Source: Gautieria morchelliformis (Eukaryota; Basidiomycota; Agaricomycetes; Gomphales; Gomphaceae). From it: 64,000 nt of DNA. Positions 11,638 through 23,548 of the stretch are shown one piece after another (the first letter of the stretch is position 1; every line of letters starts with the position of its first letter). Both the position numbers and the translations under genes were made by a program. The notes under the pieces are model-generated. The model was not told the DNA's origin. It worked only from the letters and a program-made list of their open reading frames with translations, and did not search any database. Where the stretch lies: contig WHVA01000233.1 of NCBI GenBank assembly GCA_015179125.1, positions 103,776 to 167,775 of the forward strand. Reading direction: 5' to 3'.

Positions 11638-14583
11638 GCTGTATGATGCAGCGAGTATGGTATAGAAAGAGACGAGTCGCAGGGGCCAAAGGTAGGCAAA
11701 AGAGCGAGTCCGTACTATGCCCGCAAGCACGGCCTTGGCTCTGCAACTGTTGATCGATTGATCGATTGACCGGTATTAGACAACGCATAGCAAAACTAGA
11801 GGGAGGGCCGGCGTGCGCCCGGCAGTTAGGCAGGGTATCGACAATTCAAGGACAGAAGCCGACTGAGCAGCAACTTGATCAAGGCGCATATAGCTGTTGC
11901 GGTGTCACGATTTTCGACATTGGCTCAACCGTGAACGTATTAGGGACACCATTCACTTGAGCTAATAGCTATGTATTCGTAGCAACTTTCTGAAAACTGA
12001 GGCCCAGTGAGAATCAGGGAGGTGGCACCGGGTGGGAGGCGTAGATGTCTTGAGGTGTGGCGACGATTCAGTTCGGGGTCACGAGATGATGCGCGTAATA
12101 TTCTATTTTTATAGGGATAAATTACAGCTTGATGATATGAGGAATATAACCGGCCAGATATGACCCCATGGGTACTGTACTAAGTGATGTAGTCTCCCCT
12201 CGTAATTATGTGATTACTCACGCACATATCGTACTCGACTCAGGGTCCAGGTACTTTCGTGCCTCCACCACCACTGGCATTGCGACCAAGAAGAAGAGTA
12301 CGAACAAAACCGGCGGCAGTGCAAGGCAAGTACTACGCGTCATGCAGTGCCTCGAACATCGTGGCTAATGCCATCTAGGAACTTATTCGCCGTCGACTGT
12401 TGCCACGATCATCAAAGTAACCCAAGGGGAATTCACGAGTGCGAGGAGGCTAGTGAAGCGGACAAGAATAAGGCGGTGAGTCTGCTTATGGCTGCATTGC
12501 TGTGGCTTCACTAACGGTGCACTACTCTTCTATATCAACCTGGGCCTTCACAACAAGGCACGCGCCCTCAAACCCGATTTGAACAGCTTTACTTCGTCTA
12601 CTCTCACTTAACGCGCCTGCGGATCGTTCTTGGATACTCGCAAGTTACTCTTCCTCGTTCTCCCTTGCATGCAGTGACCTTTGCATTTTCCAGCACACTA
12701 TCATTATCTTTTCTTATCAGTCTTTCTTCATGTACCGGTGGTGGCGAACGGGCGGGGCATTTTGGAGTGGGGGATTTGGTGGGATTGTCGAGAGTGGTGA
12801 ATGTGCTGGGATCGGTGCCCAGCTGTTAGCAAAGTTGTAAATACTTACATACCGATATGAACAGATTTGATCCCTAGCTGTGGACCATCCATTGGCATCT
12901 TCTCTGAACCGATAGCATCGTATATAAAAACATCTATTCATCCGCCCTGAACCAGTCTGAACCTAGGTGAGCCGATGAAAATGGTATCACTTTTGTGATC
13001 CAGCATGATCAGACCGGGAACGCGGTTTTCACCGGCCTGAACCGCTGCGACCTCCCTGGATCCGAGTCGATTCTCACTGGGATTGAGGAGTAATACTGGT
13101 TCGAGAAAGATAACAATCACGACTGGGCCCGGAGCTGGTAGATATTCTTTGCTAGCTTCGTACATATTTCTGATTTGGTTGTGCGATGCCAACAGTGGCA
13201 GAGATCTAGTAGAAGAGCGACGTCATTTGAGCATAAGTCGGCGCTGTCAACATTGAATTGGTCGGGGATTTATGTAAACGTTCAATATATTTGCGTATTC
13301 ACCGGATGACGTCGGAGATGGGCTTGGATCACGGTAATGGCCCCTCCTCGAAAAAGCGATTGAGTGTCTGGAGAGGTCTGGGAGAGTGGCAGCTAGCACT
13401 AGAATGGTTACAAAAGGATGCTGCTGATCCACAAAGGTACTTACCGGTAATTGTTGTGCTGCTGAGTCTGACTCCCATCACTCACACTACTGTGTGCCAG
13501 AACCAGCAGTGCATGCCTCGAAGAATTCAAATATTCAACGTCTGATCCGGTGCAATAAACCATACCGGATAAGTACGTATGCGGTGTGAATATCGGATCG
13601 TAGCAGCTATGAAGTAGACATCTCGGATCTCAGGAAACTTGGTGGGGAAACTTCAAGTTGGTCAAAGCATCAAAGACTGGTGCACAGGGGGGTCTATATT
13701 TGAAGCCCTGTGGACGAGAGGCGGAAATAATAACCTTGGCTCAATACAGCGGAGACATCGGCAAGGCGTGAGTATACACTATCAGAGACAAACATGATAA
13801 ACACGCTGGTCAGCGACGAGGGTTAAGTATTCTCTGGCCTCGACGTACAAGTATATGGCAGGAAGATCGAATGACTCCATAAGATAGTTTCCTATCGCTT
13901 TGACTGTCCTTGGAGTGTAGATAATCCATCATGTTAGGCTTCTGTTCTTGCTTCTCATTATTAGAGAGAAAAATGGCCGTACGTCGGGTGAGCAAACGTA
14001 GACGCGGTAGCTTATGAAACTGAAACTGACCAATGTCGTTGAGCATCGTGGAGACGAACGTACTTCTCAACTACCTCCGGTGATTTTCGGCTAGTTGATG
14101 GCAACTTGATTCCTACTATCCGTCATTGTTATTCCCAGACCTTGAGTCTGCGATAGCTCAGTGATGATGCTGGGAGGTAGTCACGGCCTTACCGTCAATG
14201 GTTCGAGATACAATAAGTACAGTATCTCTGTATCTAAAGTCAATTGCAGTGCGGAAATAGTTGTAATATTTCAATCGACGAGTCAGATGCTACTGTATGA
14301 CCATGAAGATCTTTGAATGGTAGCTCCCACAAGGCTGAAAATACGCTCACTAGTATTGCACTACACAAATGCCCCACTGTATAAGACTCTCTAATAGTAT
14401 CATGGGAAAGGTTCTTGAGCCAGTCTCTCCCAGCTGTGCCACAATAACGGATCCTGCACAAACAGCGTGTGCCTATCAGCTCAGGGCGGTGGCGAACTAT
14501 AGTGTCAGTGGACGGCCATCAGTTTTAGGCCCCGCACTTCGAGAAAAGCCGGGAGCGCTTGTGCCTACTGTACATGGTCGGCG
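11638..14583. other. 2.9-kb gene-poor stretch
   Basis: No recognisable gene. Frames such as 12938-13192 (-), MASHNQIRNMYEAS..., and 13810-14070 (-) have no known motif. Positions about 11795-11830 contain a 30-bp piece (GAGGGAGGGCCGGCGTGC) that also begins the repeats at 37829 and 40612. The first part should include the bestrophin promoter and the last part the LRR gene promoter. Confidence 0.45.
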
Positions 14584-17500
14584 ATGGCATCCTCATCGTC
14601 CACGCCGACCTCGCCTACCTCGCCTTCTCCGTCATCGTCAGCGATCCCCATAATCCGACCGGGAAAGTCCATCTTGAAGCGGCCTCCGCCCCCCAGCGCG
14701 GCTTCTTCTCGCTGTCGACACTTTCGAAACTCCTGCCAACATCCCCCACTACTCCCACACCCCCAAATGGTTCACTTACCGAAACTAGGGACACCCCTCT
14801 CAAGAGGGCGCATTTTATTCTGCCTCAGATGTCTACGGTTTACCCCATATCGTCCGCCAGCCCACCTTATACACCTAATATCAAGGAAGAGAAGCGAGGC
14901 ATTGAAGAGAGAGAAGCAGAGAGGCGAAGAAGGATTGTCAGGAGTAATTCTTTAATCGGACCTGTCGAGAAAGAAGAGGATGGATGGTGGAGTCTGGATA
15001 AGGTAGGGACGTTCTATGCAGAGTGTTGCGTTGGGAGGGAGGAGCTAGCCAACCCTACCGTTTCTGCAGCGTTACGGGTACGTATCTGCATATGCGCCTG
15101 GATACCTGTGTCTGATACATCTGAAAACATTGGTGTCGATGCTAGCATGCCGGAACAACTTCACCTCGGTCACTGGACCTTTCTGGCATACAGCTGACCC
15201 CGCATGCTGCAGCAGCATTATCTGACATCCTGACCATAGAATGGGGCTTGCGGAAGCTGGTACTACGCGAATGCGATCTCGATGAACTGGTGTGCACCAT
15301 CCATTTAAGGGTATCCAGACCTTGCTTTCTCAACTATTCATGGTAGACCATAAAGCCAATGCTGCACGCACTTCTTATCACCAACACCCTTCTTTTTCTT
15401 TCTATTGCATCGAACAGAGGCATGAAAGCCTCTTCTTTTAAGCTTGTCGGTGCATACGTGGCAAAGGTGCGTTTGCCTGGATTTGGGTTATTGGTCGAGT
15501 CTCATGGATGTGTACCCTAGGCGAAAACACTGCAATATCTAGATCTAAGTCAGAATGCTCTGGACAAAAGGTCTATAGAGTCCATTGTCGGGTCTTTAGG
15601 TAGTGCACCGCCTCAGGTATCAGGGAGCGGGCACAATTCTCCACCCGCATCTCCACCCGCATCTCCAAGGCTCGAGCACCCGCATCTTTCATCATTGCAA
15701 ACCTCAAACACCCTTCTCTCCTTGCGCGTGGATGACTGCTCGTTACGACCGGCCACGCTTGAGATACTTGGTACGTCAGGTGTACGGCCCTGCGGCTGGA
15801 GGGATTGAATAATTGATTATGTGCAGCTCACGCGGTGAGGACTTCCCCGCTTCGTAACATCTCCCTGCGGCATAATCGTATCACCGCCACGGGCGCAGTC
15901 GCCCTCGCCCTCATGATCAAGGATTACCCAGACAGCGTCCCCAGTGTTACCACTACAACGTCTGCTGGCCTTGCCCCTAGCCCAGTCCCTCCCACTTCCA
16001 TCTCCGCAACCCCCTCCTTCAACTCAGCGTCATCATCCCCGACACCCACACACTCTTCGCCGGTGAAGATCAAGGGCGGACCGATTCCCCCACCTCCGCG
16101 CCACCCAACCGTCGCCCACGCCACACCACAGACAACCTACACTCCATACATACCGAAGGCGCGACGTGGTGTTGCAGCTGCCCGAGCATCCCCGAACGCG
16201 TCAGTACAGCAGCCCGTGAAACCCCTGAGTCTACAGGCCACGGCAGCAGGTCAGACACCGACTAACACACTCCTATTTGGAGAGAGTGTTCCCCTTATCA
16301 CGTCCTCAGCGCAGGGAGGTGTTACCACGCGACATCCACCGCCTGGGTTGTCCAGCATCTCGACGGCGAACTACAACAAGCACACACCGCATGAGAATGG
16401 TCCAAGCGCAGCGTTGCTTGATAGGGTTCGTGCGTTGGACAACCTACCAAGACTCGGTGCGCTGAGGACGCTGGATTTGAGAGGAAATGATATCAGGGTG
16501 CGTCACCAATATCGGCGGTCTCTCTTGTGCTGATGTACATCAACAGGGCGGGATCACATACATCGCACAGGTGCTCAAGCGGAATCGGACCCTCAAGCTA
16601 CTCAATTTGAGCGAAAATAAGATTGACGTACAGGGACTTGTCGTTCTTGCTGAGGCCTTGGTGCGCCAGACTCGTGCTCAGCCGTTCGGATCCAATAAAT
16701 GACCATAGATATCAGAAATACAACTCTTGTTTAGAGACACTTGACTTAAGTAAGAACCCGTGTTGTGGCCCAGGGTTAGAAGGGGTACGTGGTGTAGATC
16801 TCCCGTTTCCCTCTGCTGACCGCATTTGTAGATTCAGTCCCTTCGGACAGCATTCACCCTCAACACATCCCTCAAACGGCTCTTCCTTTCCTCAACATCG
16901 CTCACCCCGTCAGGTGCCATTGCACTCGCCGAGTTCCTTCCGGAGTCCACTTCTCTCCTTCACCTCGACTTGACTGTGAACAGCCTCGATCATGCGGGGG
17001 TGCTCGCCCTTAGCGTAGGACTCAAGGCAAACTATACTATGCGCTGTCTGGATCTCAATATCCCGGCGGGAAACGAGGAGATGGCGCGGTGAGCATTTAA
17101 AAAACGGCCATTTAGCTCTTGAGACCGCCGCTGAACACCATTGCAGGTTATGTCGCGAAATTCTCAGTTGTTGTGTGCGCAATACTGAGGAAGCTGAAAA
17201 GTTTGCACGTGCCGCTGGTGCAGAGGATGGTAACAATCGAGGAGCGGGTAAAGGCGTCTGGGGCATGATCGAGGAGAGTGAATTGGCTCGGTCCATCCGT
17301 ACTTCGGATGACTTGAAGGCGAGCAAGATGATACATGTCGAGCATCGTGACTTTTGCTTATACAGTCACGCTACAGAACGAGAACAACGATGTGCTTGCG
17401 CAGGCCCGCGAGTGCAAGGTCCGATTAGAGGAACTATTCTCGGGGACCGATGCATCATCCCTCGCTCCACGGGTACCCAATCAAGACGTGGATCCGCTGT

Positions 17501-18438
17501 TGATTCCACGCACAAAGGCATTGCTTCCGTCACTAGCAACGTTGATCCAATCTACTGTAGATCCCATGCAGATGGGGGAACTCTTGGCGCTCAATGATGC
17601 TTTAACATCGCTTCTACAGCGCAGCACACCAGGACCTCCAAGTCTAACCGATAGGTCGCAGGATTCGCATCAATCCCAGATGGATGAACAGCCAGTCATA
17701 CATACTCAGAACCCCAGCTCCTCTAACAGTCTAGGGTTGGGAAATGGGAGCGCTCATAGTGCTGCCCTCCCACCAACGAGCACTATTATCGACACAGCGT
17801 CAAGACACGAATCCGACAGCGACGACCCGGCACTGTTCAGCCCCAGGGTGGATAAGGGCAAGGGCAAAGCGATGGAGGATGCTTCTCCTGTTCTGCAGAA
17901 GTTGATCATGAGTCCTACATTTTCGATCACAGATTCGGATGAAGAAGACGAAGAGCAGCGACATGCGGCCGAGGAAATGGAACTGGACGAAAACGGCAGA
18001 CCATTTCCCTTACCATCTCCTACGGACAGGTATGCTTGCACGCAAACTTTTGATCCCTGACCTTAATATTTGCTGATCTCCAGGTCGCGGAGCTGGGTGG
18101 AGGAAGAGGGCGAGATATTCCGAAAGGGTCAGGCGCTTCTGAGTGCGGAAGAGATGGAGAGCGAATATGCTGGAGAGGAGCTTCGGCAAGGGGTGAGTAT
18201 TAAACCACACGCTATCCGATGTGACTTTGAACCGTGTGTATAGCTCTTGGAGGCGGAGCTTGAGCGGCCCCCAGCACGCCAACTTGACCATGAAGGTGAT
18301 TTATTCGACGAAGATATGCTAGCGACCCCCCCAGAACCGCCAGACATATCGGATCCCCCTATGTCTCCGACGACACCTTCCCCGCGGCCATATGTTGCTC
18401 GCCAACGGTCGACCTCATTCGACAATTCGAAGACTTGA
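14584..18438 (+). CDS. large leucine-rich-repeat (RNI-like) protein
   Basis: Starts MASSSSTPTSPTS at 14584; GKSILKRPPPP follows. Later blocks: FFSLSTLSKLLP, LKRAHFILPQMSTVYPISS, EEREAERRRRIVRSNSL, then ribonuclease-inhibitor-type LRRs spread over several exons (LTPHAAAALSDIL, LRKLVLRECDL, KTLQYLDLSQNALD, LRNISLRHNRITATGAVALA, LRTLDLRGNDIR, LKLLNLSENKIDVQGLVVLA, LETLDLSKNPC, LLHLDLTVNSLDHAGVLALS). A Ser/Pro-rich loop (15930-16400) interrupts the repeats. The C-terminus is acidic, with SRSWVEEEGEIFRKG near 18085-18130, and ends NSKT at 18438. The architecture recalls PPP1R37-like phosphatase-1 regulators, a function not proven here. Between PPPP (14689-14694, a run of six C) and FFSLSTL the frame changes by one base without a plausible intron, so either the assembly lost a C or the gene is frameshifted. 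Confidence 0.75.
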
Positions 18439-18700
18439 GCGGCCGGCGCGTTGCACACATGACTTGCTCCCACACTAGCATATTGTTGGGAAGCGCGGTG
18501 CCTTGCTTGACTTTGATCTTGTCTAGGCTTGACTTTTACTTTACTTACGTCGTGTAATTGGAGTGTGTGTCTGTTGTGTTGAGGCGTCTAAGAGTGAAGC
18601 ACGTATCTCGGACATTCCCGTCATCACTGCAACATTTAAACCCTGTACCCAAATTTTAGTACTCTTTTCTTTACCTTCTTCTATACCTCTGGTCGCAAGA

Positions 18701-19651
18701 ATGGCACCTCGCAAAGCCCTCGTCGACACTTCCACCGAACGAAGACGATCCTCTAGAATAGCGGATAAGCCCAAGTCGCCCGTGGAGGAGAAAGCAGCAC
18801 CCAAACCACGTGTAAAAAAGGGTGGCAAGAAACGGGAGGCTGACGGAGACGAAGGAGAAGAAAACGGGAAGCCACTCCCGAAAAAAGTTGGTTTATTCGC
18901 GCGAATATCATAATATTCGCTGTGCTTATAGATAAAAACGTTTTGCTTCGCAGGCGAAAGGCAGTGGCGACGAGGATGGCGAAGAACAAGACGAACTGCC
19001 AGATGAAGGCGAGGACAAAGTCCTCAGCATTGGCGATTTATTGCCTACCGTGACTCTTAAAAACGAGAAAGATGAGGATGTGAACGTGGCTGAGCTCGCT
19101 GCGGAAAGGGGCCTCATCCTTTTCTTGGTTCCGAAAGCCGATACGCGTCAGTCAACCCTGCAGCCTTGGGATGCCAGTTTTTTGGACGTCTCCCGGTTTT
19201 TCTAATCTTTGGTACTTCAGCTGGCTGCACAAAGCAAGCATGCGGTTTCCGGGACTCATATCCCGATTTTACAAAACATGACTTCAACGTGTATTGCGTA
19301 TCGGCCGACACCACCACCGCGCAAGCCAAATGGCAGACTAAGGTGCGATTCGTGTCATCTCTCTCACGTGTCAATGCTAGATTTTTGTTCCATTCAGCAA
19401 CAATTGCCGTATTCATTGCTATCGGACCGACAGCGGGTTTTGGTCAGGGCACTGGGAGCTGCGGATGGGAACAAAACCACCAGGAGCCATTTTATCTTCG
19501 AAAAAGGCGGCAAATTGGTGGACAGACAGCTTCCTGTCAAGCCAGTAGAGAGGTCAGTTCTGTCCACTTACATACCCCGTTACTATTTACGGAGCAATCA
19601 TTTGATAGCCCACAGCAGGCCCTGAAATTTGTCGAAAGCATCCAGGCTTAG
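18701..19651 (+). CDS. nuclear thiol peroxidase, PrxQ/BCP (Dot5) type peroxiredoxin
   Basis: Five exons. Exon 1 is a basic leader (MAPRKALVD, RRSSRIADKPK, KPRVKKGGKKR), probably directing nuclear import. Then GDLLPTVTLKNEKDEDVNVAEL, GLILFLVPKADT/PGCTKQACGFRDSYPDF with the peroxidatic Cys and a second Cys five residues on (C-x4-C, the atypical 2-Cys PrxQ arrangement), VYCVSADTTTAQAKWQ, LPYSLLSDRQRVLVRALGA, TTRSHFIFEKGGKLVDRQLPVKP and SPQQALKFVESIQA. It reduces H2O2 and alkyl hydroperoxides with thioredoxin. Introns: GTTGGT...TTCGCAG, GTCAGT...CTTCAG, GTGCGA...ATTCAG, GTCAGT...TGATAG; frames close at each. The gene is intact and lies 263 bp downstream of the LRR gene on the same strand. A damaged partial copy lies at 41.1-41.4 kb. 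Confidence 0.9.
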
Positions 19652-20326
19652 CTCGGGCTCAGTCACTCACTGTACCAGCTACGCCCGCCAGGCGAATCTA
19701 ACCCTGAAGACTCAATTAACCATCATTTTGCTGTTGTTCTTGTCCCGCGCTTTGATCTTTGCTATCATGCAAGCATTGTACTTATTGTTGTAAAGAGTAT
19801 GTGTAGGTTTACATGCACTCACGGATTCATTGTACTTAGTGCTTGTCGAGTTTTAGTTGTGACAATCTTTAGCTAGGAACAAATTTAAGGTTGACCCATT
19901 CAAGTTGTGCCCGCCAGCGACACCTGGACAAGCAAGTGGGACTCAAGGGGCGGAATGGCCGGTGCCAGCCAAAGTAGACCTGAATTACTCGGTGGCGATG
20001 GCTCCGCATAGCAAACCCTCTTTACAGGATTCTCGGTAGTTCACAGCCTTCTGTGAATGTTGTCGCGACGGGAGATGGAGCCGTGTCTTCATCGAAGTTC
20101 ACCAGGACCTATACATGCCTTCTCGAGGTCGTGATCTCCACCTTGAGCTCAGTGGTGTACCTACATGAACTCGGTGCATCAGACTGGTGTTGTGTCCATC
20201 GATGGAGCTGGCGCCGCGTGCAATATATATAAGCGATATGGAACGTCGTGGCATGACCAAACAGATACCTTCTGATATCAAGCCTTCTTTCCTGCATGGA
20301 GGTACTTCTAAGGAGCCACACGCAGG
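19652..20326. other. intergenic, no recognised gene
   Basis: 3' flank of the peroxidase gene followed by sequence without a domain-bearing frame. The start of the duplicated module lies at its right edge. Confidence 0.5.
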
Positions 20327-20593
20327 ATGCCCGGTCCATCGAAAGAACAACTTCGAGTTGAGGGCGAGGGTGCAACGAAATTATCGGTCGGTCGGCTAGT
20401 GAGTGCGACGGAGGGAAGGTGTCAGTTGGAATTCTCAAAGAAGCTTCGGAGGCTACGGGGATGTACCGCCTTTGTAATTGCGGGAAACTTAAGTGACCAC
20501 TCCTCCGGTCCACACCTCGCGACCTGGCCAGGTGAAAGTTCGCCCTTTGCGTCATGTGTTAGGTGCTTGGAGGCTTATGATCGTGATGAATTA
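20327..20593 (+). repeat. duplicated module (copy 1), encodes unknown peptide
   Basis: Open frame beginning MPGPSKEQLRVEGEG and ending SCVRCLEAYDRDEL. A closely similar copy in inverted orientation occupies about 40820-41079, where it is fused directly to a peroxidase fragment, and its last part (CVRCLETSDHDEL) recurs at about 38010-38062. No known domain is recognised. The repeated unit is defined by sequence identity between copies. Confidence 0.75.
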
Positions 20594-20681
20594 ACAGACA
20601 CTAGCTCTTCTGATAACACCAAGCGTTTTATCAGGCTTTGAGATAAAACGCTTGTGTATTATCAGAAGAGGTAGTGTCTGT
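20594..20681. repeat. near-perfect palindrome, about 39-bp arms, 9-nt spacer
   Basis: 20594-20632 is the reverse complement of 20642-20681 apart from a few mismatches or indels around TTGGTG/TTGTGTA and GAGC/GAGG; the spacer is AGGCTTTGA. The equivalent place in copy 2 (around 40780-40820) has no such palindrome, so it arose after duplication or was lost from copy 2. Confidence 0.85.
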
Positions 20682-20695
20682 GAAATACAGCGGAT

Positions 20696-20735
20696 TAATC
20701 AAATACTTACGGTATTTGATTACGCTGTAAGTATT
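20696..20735. repeat. two overlapping small palindromes
   Basis: 20696-20706 pairs with 20712-20722 (TAATCAAATAC and its complement, 5-nt loop), and AATACTTAC at 20702-20710 pairs with GTAAGTATT at 20727-20735. Copy 2 lacks this insert between its AATACAGCGG-like and GCGCGGGAAAA-like sequences. Confidence 0.75.
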
Positions 20736-20824
20736 CAGCGCGGGAAAATCCGAGATCAGACGCGCGGCTCGTCACTGCGCTTCAGCATCCACCAACGTCG
20801 ACTCGCAGCAATAATAAGTGCAAT

Positions 20825-22767
20825 GGCAATTTGGCCTCCAAATGGGGAAATGCAAGCTCTGTGACAAAATTGTTTTCAAGCATGTGAGATCCCAGGGATC
20901 TCACATGCTTGAAAACAATGATCCTCTCCCTGACCGCTGTGTATACGATCCACATCTTCTCGATGCCTTAGAAGATGCAGTCAAGAATGCTCTGCCGATA
21001 CGCGTTGATCAAGCATTGACTTATCGGTTAGAGGCATTGCAGGTGTTGTATGGTCCGAGACACAATCGAGGCGTTGACTTCCCTGCGGAGAATATGGTTC
21101 AATGTTTTTAATGCAAAGCTGGCTACACAGAGCAGGCTTTATCCTTGAAAGGTTTGTAACGGTTGAAGGTATAGGCGCAAGCTGTCAGTTTGCTAGTGCA
21201 GATACTACCCAACATCAGCGACTTGACATTCAAGGACAATTAACACCTGTCGGTGTCGGTGTTGCTCCTGTGGATATCAGCATCATCGAGTTGTGAAGTG
21301 AGGAAATTGTAAGAGAATTCTGGAAAGATATCGTAAATCGTGCGCGGGGAGAGGTTCGACTCGATTGGGATGGGAGAGCTAGGTAGGATATCGTGGACAG
21401 GATTCTCCTCAAGGTGTGTGCCGCTAAGTAAATCTTAGTTGTCTTGTCTGACAATGTTCAGGTTACCACCTACTTGGTCTCTTATAACACGAAGTAGCTG
21501 TGCTGGACGGCTGCATCGCATCTCATTGTCTTTCGTTTCGTGCATCACCCTCCACAAAATCCATACCTAGTCGTATCAGATATCATACAGGTGACGATAC
21601 ACGAGAGCCGGACCCAGATCCTGTTGACAAGCGAATTGGTGAACGCTGGATGACATGTATAGTGGGATGTTTACTTGGCAGTGTTGCAGCACATAGTCGG
21701 GGCCAATTTTATTTTGATGTAGAAGAGCTCACCTCTATCAGTGGAGATCCAAAGGCTACCCCGGCAGAAGAGGAATTAAATGCCTCGTCAGATGTGACCA
21801 CATTGGCTGGAGAGACAAGCACCACTCTAATTGGACACCACAGTCCGGGAGGCAAAGAAGTCGATATATTGATGTATGACTCCATATACCTTGTTGTGTT
21901 GCGTAAACCCATAACCCTGAGCATCCTTAGGCTTTCCTTGTGTTCTCAAAAGGAGAAGTCCCTTGTGCCTTAGCCGCCCCTTTAGTTGGTTCTCCATTAC
22001 TGACGGAGACAGAACAATGCGACCAAGAAGGACTGCCGTATAGATATTGGAAGACAGAAGATATTTCGTCCTCACCGATTTCTTGGCTTAATGTACATGG
22101 CTTTCTTGGGCGTGGCAGCACTGGCACGGTGTTCTCCGGCTCATGGCAGGGTAAAGATGTCGCTGTCAAGCTTGCAGAGAGTGAGGAGTCACGGGATAGA
22201 TTGCACTTGGAAAGTCTTTGGTATGGTAAGATTGCAGAGAGAGAACAGGCGAAGGACATCCTCCCCACATTCTTTGGGCGGTTTCGACACTCCATTTTTG
22301 ACGTGCTGGTTTTGAGTAAAGAAGGAAATGCGTTGACTTCTTGGAATGACTTAGTTGAAGATGAGAGGTATGTGCCACCTGTCGCGAGTTTCTGTGACTT
22401 AACGACACACTTCAGACTAAAATTATTCTCCATGGCTCTGAGGTTGCACCAGGTGGGACTACGTCATGGCGATCTTGAGCCACGGAATGTACTACGTTCC
22501 ACCACCGGCCAGCTGAAACTGGTGGATCTGAGTGAGGCATCAGAACACCAGTGTTGTACAGTGGTAAGTTCATCCCCGCCAGCTATCTTCGTTATTTGAG
22601 TTGACTGTTTGAATATCTCATAGCAATCAGGCAGTCGAAAGCGTCATCGATCACACCACTGTTTGGAACTAATTCGGCTCCGACGTGCACTGGATCTGGA
22701 TAGTCCTAAGGGTGGTTGTTTCTGCAGAATTTCGCATGAATCACGGCAGTTGCAGGCCAATAATTGA
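20825..22767 (+). pseudogene. fungal-type protein kinase, copy K1 (decayed N-terminal half)
   Basis: The C-terminal half is kinase-like: FLGRGSTGTVFSGSWQGKDVAVKL (glycine loop and catalytic Lys, 22105-22170), LVLSKEGNALTSW, LHQVGLRHGDLEPRNVL (catalytic loop with Asp and Asn), KLVDLSEA (in place of DFG). A last exon ends LELIRLRRALDLDSPKGGC. The N-terminal half (DPLPDRCVYDPHLLDALEDAVKNAL, DTTQHQRLDIQGQLTPVGV, RIGERWMTCIVGCLLG) belongs to the large fungal-type kinases of Agaricomycetes. Relative to K2 the start region lost about 45 bp and gained a palindrome. There is an in-frame stop after ENMVQCF (about 21110) and a 1-bp slip near 21820, so full-length protein is unlikely. An intron GTATGA...CCTTAG precedes AFLVFSKGEVPCAL. 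Confidence 0.7.
20869..20919. repeat. perfect palindrome, 25-bp arms, 1-nt centre
   Basis: 20869-20893 is the exact reverse complement of 20895-20919 with a single A between. In copy 2 (complement of about 40405-40445) the same place holds only one arm-like sequence, so copy 1 gained about 24 nt that are an inverted copy of the adjacent bases. Confidence 0.95.
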
Positions 22768-23160
22768 GCTTCTCATATATCCCGGGCACAAGCTGTCTGC
22801 ATAGCATTAGTAGAGGTTATAAGTATAGCATGTACTCCCTTTAACAGCATACACTAGGTTGGAAGGACGAGTCCGACGATCGATGATTATCGATTAACAC
22901 TGATGACTAGAAAACGGCAGTCCCCTCGCCTTAAAGCCCGAAAATGAGTCCGGTGCAGGTTGGAGCTCAGGCTGCGGTTCCTGTGACTCGGCCGATTCTC
23001 AGCCTGCGCTTGGGCGGGAGTGTGCACCTAGCTCGCGTGCTCATGCACGGGGCCGCATGGAAAACACCTTCGGGACCAATCTACAGTCCCTGAGGCAGTC
23101 CTTGCACACAGACATTCCCATAGGTCCGGGTCCCAACTTGCGCGATCCTCAGTGTAATAA
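22768..23160. repeat. kinase 3' flank shared with later copies
   Basis: 22768-22880 recurs inverted at about 45060-45150, and 22880-23155 recurs inverted at about 42590-42842. These are parts of one ancestral flank that was later split by insertion of the element at 42843-45011. Confidence 0.8.
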
Positions 23161-23548
23161 GGTTCGCACTGTGGGAAAGATCTCCACCCATACTCGGTGG
23201 ACGGTCCATTAAGTATTGGGAACACATGGATCGTCCACCGGATAATCACCCACCGATTTATCCACCCAAACATTAGGTGGTTGAAAAATTGCCAAACTGG
23301 GTGGAGAAACCGTGAAAATAATACATGGGTGATCCATGTGCCGGTGCCGGTGGGTGTCCCGGGAGATCGTCGTGGTGGTACCCTGTATATATTTTGTCGG
23401 AAACCTATGAAAACTATAAATGCCATTTATCTTACATGGAATTCCAGTCAATATAGCTGGATGAGCCATCACGAGGATAGTGGTATTTCCTATTGATATC
23501 AATGGAAAAACCCACATTTTTCATAGGTAATTGGCAAATTGTTCTATA

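Noticed and set aside
14559..15197. Alternative start (14559) for the LRR gene giving a single long frame
   Set aside because: Its first 45 residues look like out-of-frame sequence, whereas the 14584 frame gives Ser/Thr/Pro-rich sequence followed by GKSILKRPPPP; a 1-base slip explains the change better.
23160..23520. CCACC/GGTGG-rich stretch as a MITE
   Set aside because: No convincing inverted ends or flanking duplication could be defined.
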